Part shown: piece after piece, positions 38,243 through 50,700 of the stretch | Layout of the letters: each line of letters opens with the position of its first letter | How positions within the stretch are numbered: position 1 is the stretch's first letter | Assembly: GCA_036785705.1 (NCBI GenBank) | Contig: JAWUZG010000332.1 | Location: 1,736,001 to 1,800,000, forward strand | Direction: 5' to 3' | Length of the DNA stretch: 64,000 bases | Source of the DNA: Acanthornis magna | Taxonomy: Eukaryota > Chordata > Aves > Passeriformes > Acanthizidae | The notes under the pieces: model-generated | What the model was told of the DNA's origin: nothing | Seen by the model: the letters and a program-made list of their open reading frames with translations, nothing else | Databases searched by the model: none | Made by a program: the position numbers and the translations under genes

Positions 38243-40875
38243 AGATGTGAAAAAATTATCTAAGGACAAATTATTCTGCTACTATATGCTGCCTTCCAGA
38301 ACAGTCTCAAATTACATTTTGCAGAAGCAAATGCCAAAATTTTGTGCATGAAACTAATTTAAAATCTACTGCAGAAGAACATGTCTTTACTAGACAGGGA
38401 AATTTCTAGAATATTTCATGTCTACCATCATGTCATAAGACTATAAAAGGATTTCTGAGAAGCAGCATAGAAAATCCTTTCCCAGAGGTTCAGGGGCTGA
38501 TTCCATTTGTGCTCCTGATAAGATCCACTTCTCAATTTTTTAAAATTTGGTCAGTTACTGGAAAATGCCAAGTTCCCAGACAATAAAAGTCAAATGGGTG
38601 AATGAGTTTTGTGAATACTACATTTCACTTTCAGTGCCTTTACTATTTTCCTCAGACAAATAAAGAACAGGATGCTAATGAAAGTGAAATCATCCAGGCT
38701 TGTAAGGGCTGCTATAATCCACAGAATATCAGCAAAATGTTTTAGTGTGTATTTATAACAGCTTAATTAAGCTAATATAGTAATAGTTTGTGTGTATTTG
38801 CAGACATGCCACCAACAAACAAGAAAATTTGAAAAACTTCGTTTTCACTATGAGTTTAGTAATTTTAGTGTGTATCTAATGTCAACATGTACTCTGCCTG
38901 GGGGGGGCTACTAAGCTTCCGTTCAGTCCATTTTTTATATTTATTTTGGTTTGATTTTGACCTCTTTATTAATAAGTTGAAGGTTTGTTTGCTAATATGG
39001 CTGAAGCAAAACTCTAATCAATCAAACTGTTTTTGTTAAATGTCTTCTACTGAAATTGCACATGATTAAAGTTTACATTTTCCTTAAAAGTAGCTTAATC
39101 TGTCATACTAGAACTCTTCATTTATTACCAAAAAAAAAGCAAAAAATCTAGAGACTGAAGTGCACTTGAGAAGCTCATTTTTAGGATTGTTGAACTCCCT
39201 GCTTTTGACTAAACCACGGAATTTCTGATTACTACTTTAAGTATTGGAAGGCAGGTAAAATACGCTGCTAACTAGAAGGGCTCAGGTTAATTTGGTGTTG
39301 ATGAAAGCGAGCTGGCTTTTTTAATGTCAGCCTTTTTATATGCTCTTTACACATTGCCACTGAATGCTTCATTTCTTGAGAAGCATCATGTGGTGACAAT
39401 TCTTTACCTGGGCTGTGGCCACTCTTGCTGCTGGCCTGTGTGCAGGGTGACCTCAGGGTGACAGAGCCACGCACGAGGCCGGTCACTGCTGGCTGAGGAC
39501 ACAGGTCAGGCTTGCAGAAGAAATCCATCCCCTTCCTTTAAGAGATGAGCTCTAGAAATAAATGTTAAGTGGGACCCAGCTTTACTTTGTACGTGTGTGC
39601 ATGCGCCCCATATCCAAAAAATGCCTTGGCAGTTAGATGTGAGACTGGAGAGCGCTGATGCAGGAAGGTGAACAAGATAGATTTAAAACTCTATGAGCTT
39701 TCCTGGCTGATTGAAGAAAGAAGTTCTAGCACCTAAAAAAACCCCAATCTAGTTACCATCTTTATTAATAGAAGACACTTAATTTTGTGTTTTATTTAGT
39801 TTTATTTTAGCTTCCATTGTAGAGCTTCATTCTGACAAATACATAGAGGAAGAGGAGAAAATATAAACTGATTTTCGACAAAATGAAACTACTATTTTAG
39901 AAATGCAGACCACAGATCTGGTTTCCCTGTGAATTAAGCAATTAATTAAATAATTGGCAGTTATACTGCCAGCAACTTCAGTCTGGTTTTTGTTTTTAGC
40001 CCAGTGTAATGAAGCCCAAATTACTTTGCTTTTCAAAATCTTTGAAAACCTTAGAGACCAGTGAATATTTCCCTTTATTTTTTACTGCCCTGTTCATTAC
40101 TGTAGGAAACAAGTACATAAGCAGAAATCAGGCAGCAGCTCTGTACTTTCTGAGAACCCTGGGGGACTCCGTGTGCTTTAAAAATGTATAAGATTTTGTC
40201 CACTGAGTCGTTATTAACTGCTAAAGGTCACGTGTTTTGACATTGTCTCAGAAAGTTTTGCCTTTAAACCAAATGACCTCCTGATTTTGGTATCGATGCT
40301 TTCTTTCTTCTGGAATATGGGGAAAAAAGGTAGAAAATAGTTCCAATGCAAGGTCTACCTTGGTTTCTTTAGCAGATATTAAATCACCAATTGCACCAAA
40401 TGTAAACGTACAATTGGTGACAAATTTCATGCTACAAATGCAATGAAAGATTTGCATCCTTTCACTATTTCTGTGGAAGACTCGTGTATGTGAAAATGAG
40501 CTTCATATGAAAAATTGCTCTTTTTGAGTAATGAAATGCACAACTTCAAAGCTCATGCTCTATCTTACAAATATAAGGTTAGATACTAAAGCAGGTCCTG
40601 TCATTAGCACTTGTCGTGAGGCTTATGTTAATCACACACGTAAGGGATTACTTGTTTGGGGCCTAAACCATAACCTAAAATTTAGAGACCTTTCCTACCT
40701 TTGTTTTGTACATTTCATCCATTTTAGATACATTCAATATTCTTGAGGTTAAGTCTTACTAGACCAGTGCACCAGAGGTCTCTGTATGTAATTCATTGGT
40801 ATACAGCAGAACTGAGCAAAATTAAAAAGGTCTGATATTTTCAAGCTTAAAATAAATCCCCTAGCTTTTAAAATG

Positions 40876-40903
40876 CTTAATTGTTTTAAATTGTATTTCC
40901 AGG
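40876..40903 (+). promoter_or_regulatory. TENM2: Splice acceptor of second coding exon
   Basis: A CTTAAT branch-point match (A at 40880, 22 nt before the exon) precedes a T-rich tract and tttccag ending at 40902. Reading resumes as (G)GA ACA AAC, giving Gly-Thr-Asn, the expected teneurin-2 continuation. Confidence 0.95.
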
Positions 40904-41178
40904 AACAAACTTCACCCTTGCAGAGCTGGGGATCTGTGAGCCCTCTCCACACCGAAGTGGCTACTGCTCAGACATAGGGATTCTGCACCAAGGCTATTCC
41001 CTGAGCACGGGCTCTGACGCCGACTCGGACACGGAGGGAGGGATGTCTCCAGAGCACGCCATCAGGCTGTGGGGCAGAGGGATCAAATCCAGGCGAAGTT
41101 CCGGCCTGTCGAGTCGCGAAAACTCAGCTCTCACGCTCACCGACTCCGACAACGACAACAAGTCAGACGAGGAAAATG
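40903..41178 (+). CDS. TENM2: Teneurin-2, second coding exon (residues 76-167)
   Basis: This exon continues the cytoplasmic domain. Joined to the first exon it completes Gly76, then reads [19 protein letters not shown] (77-95), [20 protein letters not shown] (96-115), an acidic run [27 protein letters not shown] (123-142), [16 protein letters not shown] (143-158) and an acidic tail NDNKSDEEN ending at residue 167. The block from MSPEHA to LTDSD is the most conserved part of the teneurin intracellular domain. KSRRSS (137-142) looks like a basophilic kinase site and a weak basic cluster; nuclear import or phosphorylation through it is inference. The exon is 276 nt, a multiple of three, and is phase 1 at both ends. 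It is GC- and CpG-richer than the introns and has no frameshift or stop, so the gene looks intact here. The next exon should encode a proline-rich segment. Confidence 0.97.
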
Positions 41179-41184
41179 GTAGGC
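41176..41184 (+). promoter_or_regulatory. TENM2: Splice donor of intron 2 (weaker)
   Basis: ATG|gtaggc ends the second coding exon at 41178. The GT, +3 A and +5 G fit consensus, but +4 G and +6 C do not, so this site is weaker than the donor of intron 1. It is placed by the family sequence (Glu-Asn-Gly) and is the only GT at the end of the conserved reading frame. Confidence 0.9.
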
Positions 41185-44100
41185 CTTTTCCTTCCATATA
41201 TTCCTAATCTACATGTGTGAGAACGTGAGCATACTTAAAAATACACAAGTCTTCTTTTAAAGGTGAAGTTTTCACTTTCTCATTTGACTAAAGCTGTTTT
41301 TCAATGTGGGTTGTTTTTTTTTTTAGCATCACTATCAGGAAACTATTATATCTGTATCATATGATAGATATTATGTTTGATTTTACAATTTACTTTTCAT
41401 GCCACAATCTGTCACAGAAGTTTGTGCTCCGAGTACCTTAAATTAAACTTAATGATGAGAAGCAGAAACAAATTTCTAAAGAGAAATAGTTTTTATATGT
41501 GATTTTTCTACACAGCTTGAAGTAATATTAATAATCCAGAATGTGCTGGTAGCTGTAACAATTATGCTAATTCGTAACAATCAGATTTAATTTTATGTAT
41601 TTTTTCATGGTTTTGAAGCTGTAAAAAAATTTCTTTTGCTCTTTTGTTACTGATATTGGGGGGCTTTTAGAAATCAAAGCTATGCATGGGGCTGAGGCAG
41701 AACACTTGTGTTTAGCACAGTTTATTGAGGTCACAGAAATGAGACTTTGGGCACAGCACCAATCGCTTGTGACCAAACAGCTCTGAGTGAGCTGTGTTCA
41801 GCCCTGTCCTCTCAGGTGCATGTACCCACATTCAGGTTCTTCATGTGGATCACCTTCAAGTTCTGACTTGGGGAATTTTCTTTGCTCACATCTATTTAAA
41901 TTGGACTCCAGAGAGAAAACAGAAAAAATGGATTTGCAGGAATTTGTCCTCCATCCTGTAGGGTGACAAAAGTGCCAGCTCAGTGTAGTTAAAGTAGAAA
42001 CTAAGGGGTTTGCATCTTATCATTCTGAGGAGGTGAAGAACCTCCCTAACATCAAACCCTCAAAGCAGCTGTTCCAGCAGCTGATGCCATGACACCAGCT
42101 CTCAGCTAAGCATATTGTGATAAAATCCTGTTTGATGCATTTGGGTGCCTCGCAGAAGAGGATTTTTGTAGGTGTTTATTTTGGGCTCCTCCCTGTGCTT
42201 GCTGACAGTTGTCTTGGTTTCAGCGAAGTGGCTGTGCCAGGCTCTGGAAACACAAGCAACTGCTTGTCAAAGCAAACAGGGCAAAACCAAATTACAGTTT
42301 ATGTATTGATAGAAAGAAGTTCAGCAAAGTGCAATTGATTTTGTTTGTAACAGCAGTCTTCTTTTTGTTGACTTAAATTGAGTCTTCAGGTAGTATCTCC
42401 TCTCCATAGGCATAGCAGGATACATTTCTTCATCAAAACCAAGGAGGGAATGTGCATTTACTAATAATGGTTTGTACAAGGAAGCCCATGTTTTAAAAAG
42501 GATCAGTGACTGGTTAATTGATTTTTCCTTTTAATAATACCATTCACAGAAAATATGACAACTTCCATTGATTTTAGTACAGTTTTGTTAAGGCTTCTGA
42601 GCGTAATTTCAAATAAAAAACCTGACTAATAGAATTCTGGCATTAGGGAAGGATTGGGATTCAGTGCTGTAGCAGGAATTCACTTCTCTGAAGGTGGTTG
42701 TCTCCATTTCAGTGGCAGCAGTGTGTCACACCTTTTGTCTAGGAAAACATAATCTCAGAACCTACTTCTATACATTCTCTCATCATCTGATAAAAGAATG
42801 AGTCTGTTCATTTCATTTTTCCTTCTATTCCTTATAATTAGTGGATTATTATGTAATTTGAAATACAGCGCAGTGAATCCATTTTGCATCTTTCTAACAA
42901 TGGCATTAATATGAGAAAGAACAACATGATCAAACAGGAAGCAAGTAAAAACCCAGTGTGTGGAATTTATTTTGGGTTTCTGTGAGAAGGGCTTCTGTGT
43001 GTTTGGTTGTTTTAAAAAAAACATCACGCAGGTATGAAGCAACTGTTGTATACACAGAGGTGTTAACTTCAGTAAACTTTTTAGCCTTTCTCGCTCACAA
43101 ATCCTGGTTAGCTCAAAAATCAATGCTTCTTCACATCACTGATTTTATGAAGTTTTGGGATGCATTATCATATAGATTGACAGTTGCCCCACTGGTTCAG
43201 CACCACAGTGTGGACACTTACAAAACCATCATTAATTTCTCACACTTGTGCCCAGCAGTGGTTTCCTACATAATAAACACTGTGTCCTTCAGAAGCAGAT
43301 CAATAACCTACTAGGTGTTCATCTTGAGAGGAAGTAACAAGAATCTATATTTCAAGAGAAATTTGTGCTCTGATATGGTTTCGTATTTGCAGGATACCAG
43401 CATAAAGCAAGACATTACTTGGTATGAGACTTTCCCCATTTATGCCTAGCAATATTAGAGGGAGTTCATGATGCATAGACTTCTGAATTTATTGAAAGTT
43501 CTGTTAAAGCTTTTTCCCTGATACAGCTTGGGTGTTATGAAAGAGTATTCAACTCCAAAAGATGATATTTTTTCAAAAATATTGAGATGCTATCACAATT
43601 TCTAAATATAAAACGAACCAAAAAAACAAACCTTACCTCTCACTTTTTTTTTTTTTTATCAGTAAATCTATTTTGTCATTTTTAGTACATCTCCAAGTAG
43701 CACAGAGGAAGCTTAATTTCTAAAAATTGCTCCCATTCAAATCCATTCACAAAGCTTATGAGCATTTTCTGTGCTTGTAGATTTAGTGTGATTTAATTTT
43801 ATCGTAAACCAAATGCTGCAAACCTTGAATGCTTGAATTAGCAGGCTTGGAATGCTTATAGATAAATTGAAATAATGGCAACTCATTAAGTTCCTTGTTT
43901 TACTTGGTATACTGAAATTCTTCCTAACAAAACACCTTACTGGCATTTGAAAAAACCACTTTTATTTTCAGAAGTCTGATTAGGTTCTAAATTCTTACTG
44001 TATCTTGTAGCATTTACTACTGTCTAGATGTGGTCATCTCTTCTTTAGACAAGTCAACTGTGAATATATAACTCGAATCTGTTAGCAGATTGTTACTCAA

Positions 44101-47100
44101 TATGATGTGTGGAGTTGTGAGATTTAAGTAAATTAATCCTTTTGTGATGCATGCAAATGTAAAAGACCGCTTAGGAATACAGATCACCTCTGATGTCATG
44201 TGCCAGCTTTGTAGAGAGAATTCCCTGTGGGACCCACAGGTGGGAGCTATAGGGGTTGCACCCCTGCTCCTGAATGCTTATTCTTTCTTCTGTTAAATTT
44301 TGTAAGTATTTATTCCAAAACATGACTGCAAACTTTTCAAAAGAAGTTTTCATCAGTTGCCATGTTCTTTCCTAAGCCTCCAGTATTTCTATTTCCAGAG
44401 TAAAGCTTAGGTGCTGGTCGTGTTTAGGTAGTGACCTTGAAGCGAATACTCCTCCAGGGCTGGTCTTTTCTGTTCTTTTTTTTTTTCTTTTCCTAAGTTG
44501 AGTTGAAAATTATGTTCTCCTCAAAAGTGTAGAAAAAAATGTGAATTAGGGTAACTTTCAATTAAAAATCAATGAAAACAGAATGATCATAATTAAGAGC
44601 ATTTATGTACAGAATCTTTTTGCAACAGATCTGCAATCTTCTCTTTTCCTGGCTTCCCTGTTATTGAATGACTGACAGTAGACTGATGGGAGCGAAAAGT
44701 TGAACAGACCGATAATAGAGAAGAGAAAAGGTAATCCTAGGTAAAGAGAATGGAAAAGTAGGATGTAAGCTCAGGGCAGATCTTGGTTTGAGTGCTGAAA
44801 TGAACTAGTAGGCTCAAAGCAAACCCAGAAGGAGGGTTTTCAATTTGATGTCACTCTAGATCGTGTTAATTCTCATGTTGTGAAAGAGAAAATGCCTGGA
44901 ATGGTGTTGGTGACTTTTTTTTTGGTAGAAGGTTGTTACCTGGACACTTTTTCTGTTAGTACCATCATTGTATATAATGGATAGATGATGTCACTGGTAG
45001 AATGGGACAGAACATAGAATGTTTATCATGAGATTTCTACTCTGATATGATATCAAACACTTGAGATGTTTCTGGTTTATTTGTGTGTCAGGAAAGGAAA
45101 AAAAGAGTATCTTGAGAGAGGAAGAGACCAAAACCATGTTATTGAAATAATGTCAGACCGAAAAAATATTGTCAAGACATGCTTTTATCTTGGATAAAAG
45201 TGGCAACAATTCTGAATTGAACAGCAAGACAAGAATGAATGGGGAGGAATAAAACAATTCCAAACTTCAGCAGAACAAGGAAGAGTTCAAGGCCATGCTG
45301 TGGTAATTTGGACACGTTTGAAAGAAATTCACCACAAAACAGTGTGGTTGTGGCAGCTCTTTGTAGATAATGCCTACGAGAAGCAAATAATTTTGCACAT
45401 ACAGAACCATTCCTGTGTCGATAGCCCAGCTTGGCAGGGGTGGGACAGTGGTGCATTATTGGATTGAACCTGGGGACTCCTGACATGGAATCCTGTAGGG
45501 TCATGCACTTTCCCTTTCTTCACTTCACCTCCTTTTCTTCCTGGAGAAAATCTTCCCTACTTCCCTGACTCCAGCATCAGGTGTGACAATTCCAGTCAGG
45601 TGGAAGGGTGCTCTAGGAAGCTGCACTGATACTTTCAGGTTCAATATCCATCAACATTTGCTATTTTAGACTACTGGTGACAGTGACTTTTATTATTTTT
45701 TCCATGTTGCTTTGGTGGTGCTTTTTATTGTAGTAATTAAAAGTTTGACTAGCAGACAATACCTTGTGTGCACATGACTTACTAAGTGAAAGAGTGCCAT
45801 GAATAAAGAATATAAAGTTGGAAAACTTGTAAGGTAGAATATGAAAAACTGTATTTGTGTTGTACTTCTGATTCAATCTTATGAAAAATTAGGTAAATTA
45901 TATTTTCCTTTCTTTTTTCCCTGCTATGAAGTTTTCAATAGTGATTTCATATAGTAATTTCTGAAATGCATATGTAAATTTTAAAACCAAAATGAAACCC
46001 CACCTCATAATTCAAACTGACCCCACTTAGCATTTTATCATTGTTTCAATTTTATGAGCATTATAGTCTGAGCTTTTCCTGGGATGTTGTTGAATAGCAA
46101 ACTTAGAACTACAATAGAAAAAAGATGTTATTACATCAGAGGAGTTTACGAAAAGGCACCAGACAGATGACAGCCAAGGAGTTTATTTTCTTACTTTTAC
46201 TCTTGTAATTTTGACATGTTGTTATCAATATTTTATTATTTTAATTTTTTTTCAGCTTTCTATTTCACACTTCATAACTTGCAGGAAAGATTATAGCAAC
46301 ACTGTGGTTCTACTCTTGAGACTATTTTGGGTTTGTTGGATGCATGTTAATGTCTCTGAGTTGTAAGAGAGTAGGAAGTAGAAGCTTTTTATGTTGTTGG
46401 TCCCAGAATTCTCTTTGGGTTAAAGTGGGAGATTAAGCTTGCTTCCTAGAGTTTCCCACCAAGAAATATTTGCGTCCACCAAGAGAAAATACTTTCCTTG
46501 TTAAAGGAGGGGTGTTTAAACAGCGGAGATGCGGTTGGAGCAGATCTGCATCATCTTCAACTGTGTGTGTCTGGGAAATCTAATATGCCCTTGTAATTTG
46601 GGATAGAATATCGATGTTTTGGGTGCAAGGAGCAGCAGGGAAGCTGTAGAGTTGCTCCATGTGTCATAGTGGAGTGCTGGGTTCTGCAGGTAGAGCTGTC
46701 TGGGAATGTTGTGCCTGTTCCTCTCCCAGAGCGACCCAGGTAGCTTGGAAACAACAGGAGGGACAGATCTGAGAGAGAAAGGAGAAGAGCTGTCACAGTT
46801 GTACGAGCTGTTCGTAGCTGAGAAAGTGGCCAGATGGTCCTAGGGAAATGATGGGATTTAAATGAAATGTCATATACTCAGAAAATGGCACTGCATACGT
46901 CACACGTCACCGAGGCTCCTGAAGGAGGAGAGCTGGGAAGGTTAGCTCCTGCATGGGCAGACTTCAGCTCTTCTTTAGGAAGGCTTGTAAAGTACTTTGT
47001 AAATGACAAATTTAGAAAGTCATTAAGCGCAGTATCAAAGCTCAGTTGCTTAAGTGGATCCAATTTTGATGTGCTCTCAAAACCTGAGGGCACTTCTGAT

Positions 47101-47702
47101 AGGAAGTGGTTTCCTAATGAGGGAATTGACTAGCAGGGATGACTTTTAAAGACTTAACTACACATAAACTCAATTTTGTCCAGGTAAATGGCTTATGTAT
47201 TCAGTGCGGAGGGAGTCTAGATGATGGGGTTAAGGACAAAAAATGGATATGTAGTACTGGTAAACTTTAAAGCCTTGTGTAAGACAGGAATATGAAATGA
47301 CAGTATTAAAAAGCTTAAACATTTGTTGCAATTTTGATATAACCCAGCAACACTGTAGTGTAGGTTGTCAGGATGATGTGATGAATTACTGCTACATTGC
47401 CTGCTATATACTGAAGGAGCTCAATAAATACTATCTGGAGCAGAGTGTTTGATGATATTCTAGAGATTAAGGATGGAGATGTGGCAAGAGAGCTCAGCTG
47501 TGGTGGCCTAAAAGGGTAAAACCAAATGCCTTCTTGACATTCAGTTGCTCGTAGCTGACATTCAGCACTTGGGCAGCCATTAGATTTCCCATTGAGATCA
47601 GTGTTGACCTGAGAGATGTGCATCAGGATCTTGGGTTTCGTCCTCCCAGAGATACAGGTATTTCTAGCCCTCATGATTACAGGAGGAATGGATGGAATGC
47701 TA

Positions 47703-47763
47703 AAACAAGCAAGCAAAAAACACAACACGAGCCCACAAAAACCCCAAACCAAACCAAAAAAGC
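47703..47763. repeat. A/C-rich low-complexity tract
   Basis: About 60 bp almost free of T, with repeated aaaca, aagca and aacca units. The open frames crossing it on both strands (47616-47852 and 47700-47948) owe their length partly to this bias. Confidence 0.7.
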
Positions 47764-50700
47764 CTCTTATATACTGTGAGTTGAGGTCTTACACCTTGAG
47801 TGTCCATACAGTTCTTACCCCCTCGTTTCTGCCAGGGCTTCAGCTCCTGTGAAATTTTCCATTGCCTCTGTGGTGTCAGTGATTGCAGTCCCACATTCTG
47901 TGCCTGCCCTGGCACAGCATCATTGGGCTTTTTGTCCGTATCCCACACGAGGGCCTGGCTGGAGCTGTATCCTGTTTGCAGTCTCTCTCTTCATGGTGGT
48001 TTTTTTTGATTATATGAATGCCCCCCTCATAATTGGATGAGCTAAGGCAATCAGGAATTGAGACCTAGGAATTGAAGTCCGGTATTTAGCCAGGAAACTG
48101 AGGAAAACAGAAATACAGGCTGATGAATTAGGGCTATCAGGAAAATGCTGCAGCAGCTGGGTTCATAAACTGCTGAGGCTAGCTGGGATCTTCCTTTTTC
48201 CTGAATTCTAAGGGAAAGAGCTTTTGCCTGCAGCTGTATCTACATCATTGTGTGAAGGTCACAACATGGAGAGCTTTTAAAAAAAACCTCTCAAAATAAC
48301 CACAAGATTTTTCAATTATTATTTAATCATGAGTCTTTCCATCTAGTAGAGAGAAATGATGAAACTATGTTTAACAAGAACTCCATTACAGCACATTATT
48401 CAGTTTGTCAATTATTAGTTTTAGAAAAGCAAACTTAGATGATATAGGTCACCCAGGTAGCAAGCGGCAGCGCCTTTGTTCCAACCACAACTGAGTTAGA
48501 ATAATGCCTTTTTATTCTTTTCTGTAAAAGAGATGTGTATCTGATAAAGTCAATCCAGCTTGGTGCTAAATGCATTGTGAGTGGCTGATGAGCGATAAAA
48601 CCTTTGCAGGAAGGTTTGCAGATCTGTCTGTGCATGGTGTTTAACTAAATTTATTAAATTTATTAAGGTGAAACAAAAACCTATGCATTTTATATTTCCC
48701 TTGTAAACTGTAGCACAGATCACAAGAATCCTTACACTGAACTTATTTTGTCTTGCCTTTCAAAATGAGAAATTTTACCAAATGCTTCCTCAAAATTTGT
48801 CATGCCGGAGACATGTACCTTTCCTTATGTATGGTATCCCACTATTAATAATCTCCCTAATTACAAAGACTTGCATACTTCACTGAGTAGCACATAATTG
48901 CATCAGGGTACACGCTGTTTTTTCTAGTCAATATTTCATTTATAAAGCTCAGCCTGACTCTGGCCATTCAGCTCTGGTGGTGCAGTGAATGCCTATTATC
49001 ACACGTGTAAAGTGACGTGTGTAGATAGCTGTTTAAGTGTCATTACATTTTCTAAACATTTCTTGGGATGTGCTTTGTGTTTGCACTCTGCACACTGTTC
49101 TTTTCAAGGGATCTGTCAGCCTGGCGAGGGTGATGCATTTGACTGTTAACATGATATTGAAGTGTAATATTCTACTCAGGTAGGATAGAATTCCTCTTCA
49201 GATGGAAAATGGGTAGGAAATGGTGCCTTGGCTCTGTTAGTGCCAAAGGTTTCATATGTATCTATTAGAATAAACAGAGCTTGTTGAAAACTAACGAGTT
49301 TCAAAAGAGATTTTTATTATTTTACTGTCTTTTGTTATAAAACTTTTTTCACTTAGTTCTTAAATAGTAAGTTATAAAAAATGTTTCCTAAGTTCTGTTC
49401 CTTAGGTCAAATGAGAGAAAATCTAATTAATAAGCCAAAGTTCTTTTTTGTTTTGGGCTTTTTTTGGGCTGGTTTTTGCCAATAAAGTTTTTTTGTGACT
49501 TGATTTTTTGCAGAAGCTCCTGGTAAAATTGAGTGGCTTCTGTCAGGTACTATATGAGCAACCTGAAAATCAACTGTTTTCTTTGCTTTTAATTTCCTTA
49601 TATTTCACACAGGTTAAAGACAACTTTCTGCTTAATTTAAGCTTTTAAAAGTTTTTTGACAGTCTTCTTCCTTGGCAGTGATAAGGGAAGTACTTTTATC
49701 TGTTTGTTCAGCCTCTCTGTAGCATTAGAAATCGCTGACTCCCTTCTCTGCATTCTTTCTGTAAGAAGCTCAGGGGATGATTGGCAATGATTCAGGAAGG
49801 CTGAAGCTCTGCCTCTCAAGTCAAGTGAGAGATTTCTTATGAACAGCTGTTTGTCCACTTGCCTGTTTAGTCTTTGGCTCGCAGACCTCTCATCAGTGTT
49901 CTTCAGCACCTCAAAAGCTGTTGGTAGCACTACAGAGACCATGCTGAAATCTTAACCATATGTGAACGAGAAATACTCTCTCTGATAACAGTAGAGGACC
50001 ATTTTTTCAGTTTATATTTTTTCTATCTCATGGTTAAAGAAGCCAGATTAGACTAAACCCATAAAAGAAAGATATGATGATACTGGGGAGATGGAAGTAT
50101 CTTGAAGAACTTGTTTTTTCTTAAACGTACCTGCTCTTGAAGGTTTGTTATCATTGTTCTTAAAGCTAACTCCCTACATTTTTCAGCTTGCAGTAGGAGT
50201 CCTTGCCGTGTAAGAGAGTTACACAAGGAAGTAGCTTCAAATGTTTTTTCCAGGCCAAATAACTGGCCCCATTATGTGCTACCATTTGTCACCAGAGGGT
50301 GCCATTGCTGTGATCTTCCACATTCTTGTGCTAAACCCACTGAATTTTGGAAGAGGTACTGCTTCTATATGGTTCCACTCCTTTTAGCTGTGTAAAGAAA
50401 TGGCAAGAAATGTGCCCTCATGGAGAAAACTGGCAGCAGAAATCGGTGCAGATTAAAACAGTAGTTGGAACAACCCAGTCCTAGAAAGGAGCTGTTTTGT
50501 GGTGTCCATTTGGGTTTCTTACATTTAATCTACACCACTTAGCGCAGTTGTGTACAAACTCATTTCTTACCCTGAAAGTAACCACAAGTTTCTAGATACT
50601 TAGTGCTGTGCAGCAGAACAGCGCAGATGTCAGGGGAAGAGGCAGTTTTATTCACGAATTCAGTCACAGAAAGAGGTGCAGCTACTACAAAATGAGTTGC

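Larger units (their letters stand above)
5087..40902 (+). other. TENM2: TENM2 intron 1 (35.8 kb, phase 1)
   Basis: This GT...AG intron separates codon 76. From 5426 to about 15100 I see only AT-rich unique sequence with a G/T-rich low-complexity patch at 9021-9112. A GC-rich patch lies at 15130-15500 and an antisense CR1 at 16493-16652. From 16653 to 28600 the sequence is unique apart from short repeats near 20314, 22245-23233 and 23296. A GC-rich island follows at 28610-28945, an A20 run at 29820, a GC-rich patch at 30040-30260, a TA-rich tract near 33950, a G-tract motif at 36698 and a sense CR1 at 37426-37869. The rest, up to 40902, shows no exon or element I can name. Large intron size and AT richness are typical of the long 5' introns of teneurin genes. 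Regulatory elements may be present, but sequence alone does not show them. Confidence 0.93.

Noticed and set aside
40384..40420. 10-bp inverted repeat (tcaccaattg and caattggtga)
   Set aside because: With a 17-nt spacer, about one such stem is expected by chance in 64 kb.
40994..41197. 67-codon minus-strand frame
   Set aside because: Antisense shadow of the second TENM2 coding exon.
42755..43123. 122-codon minus-strand frame
   Set aside because: No recognisable family or motif; composition is like other chance frames in AT-rich DNA, and a 118-codon plus frame overlaps it.
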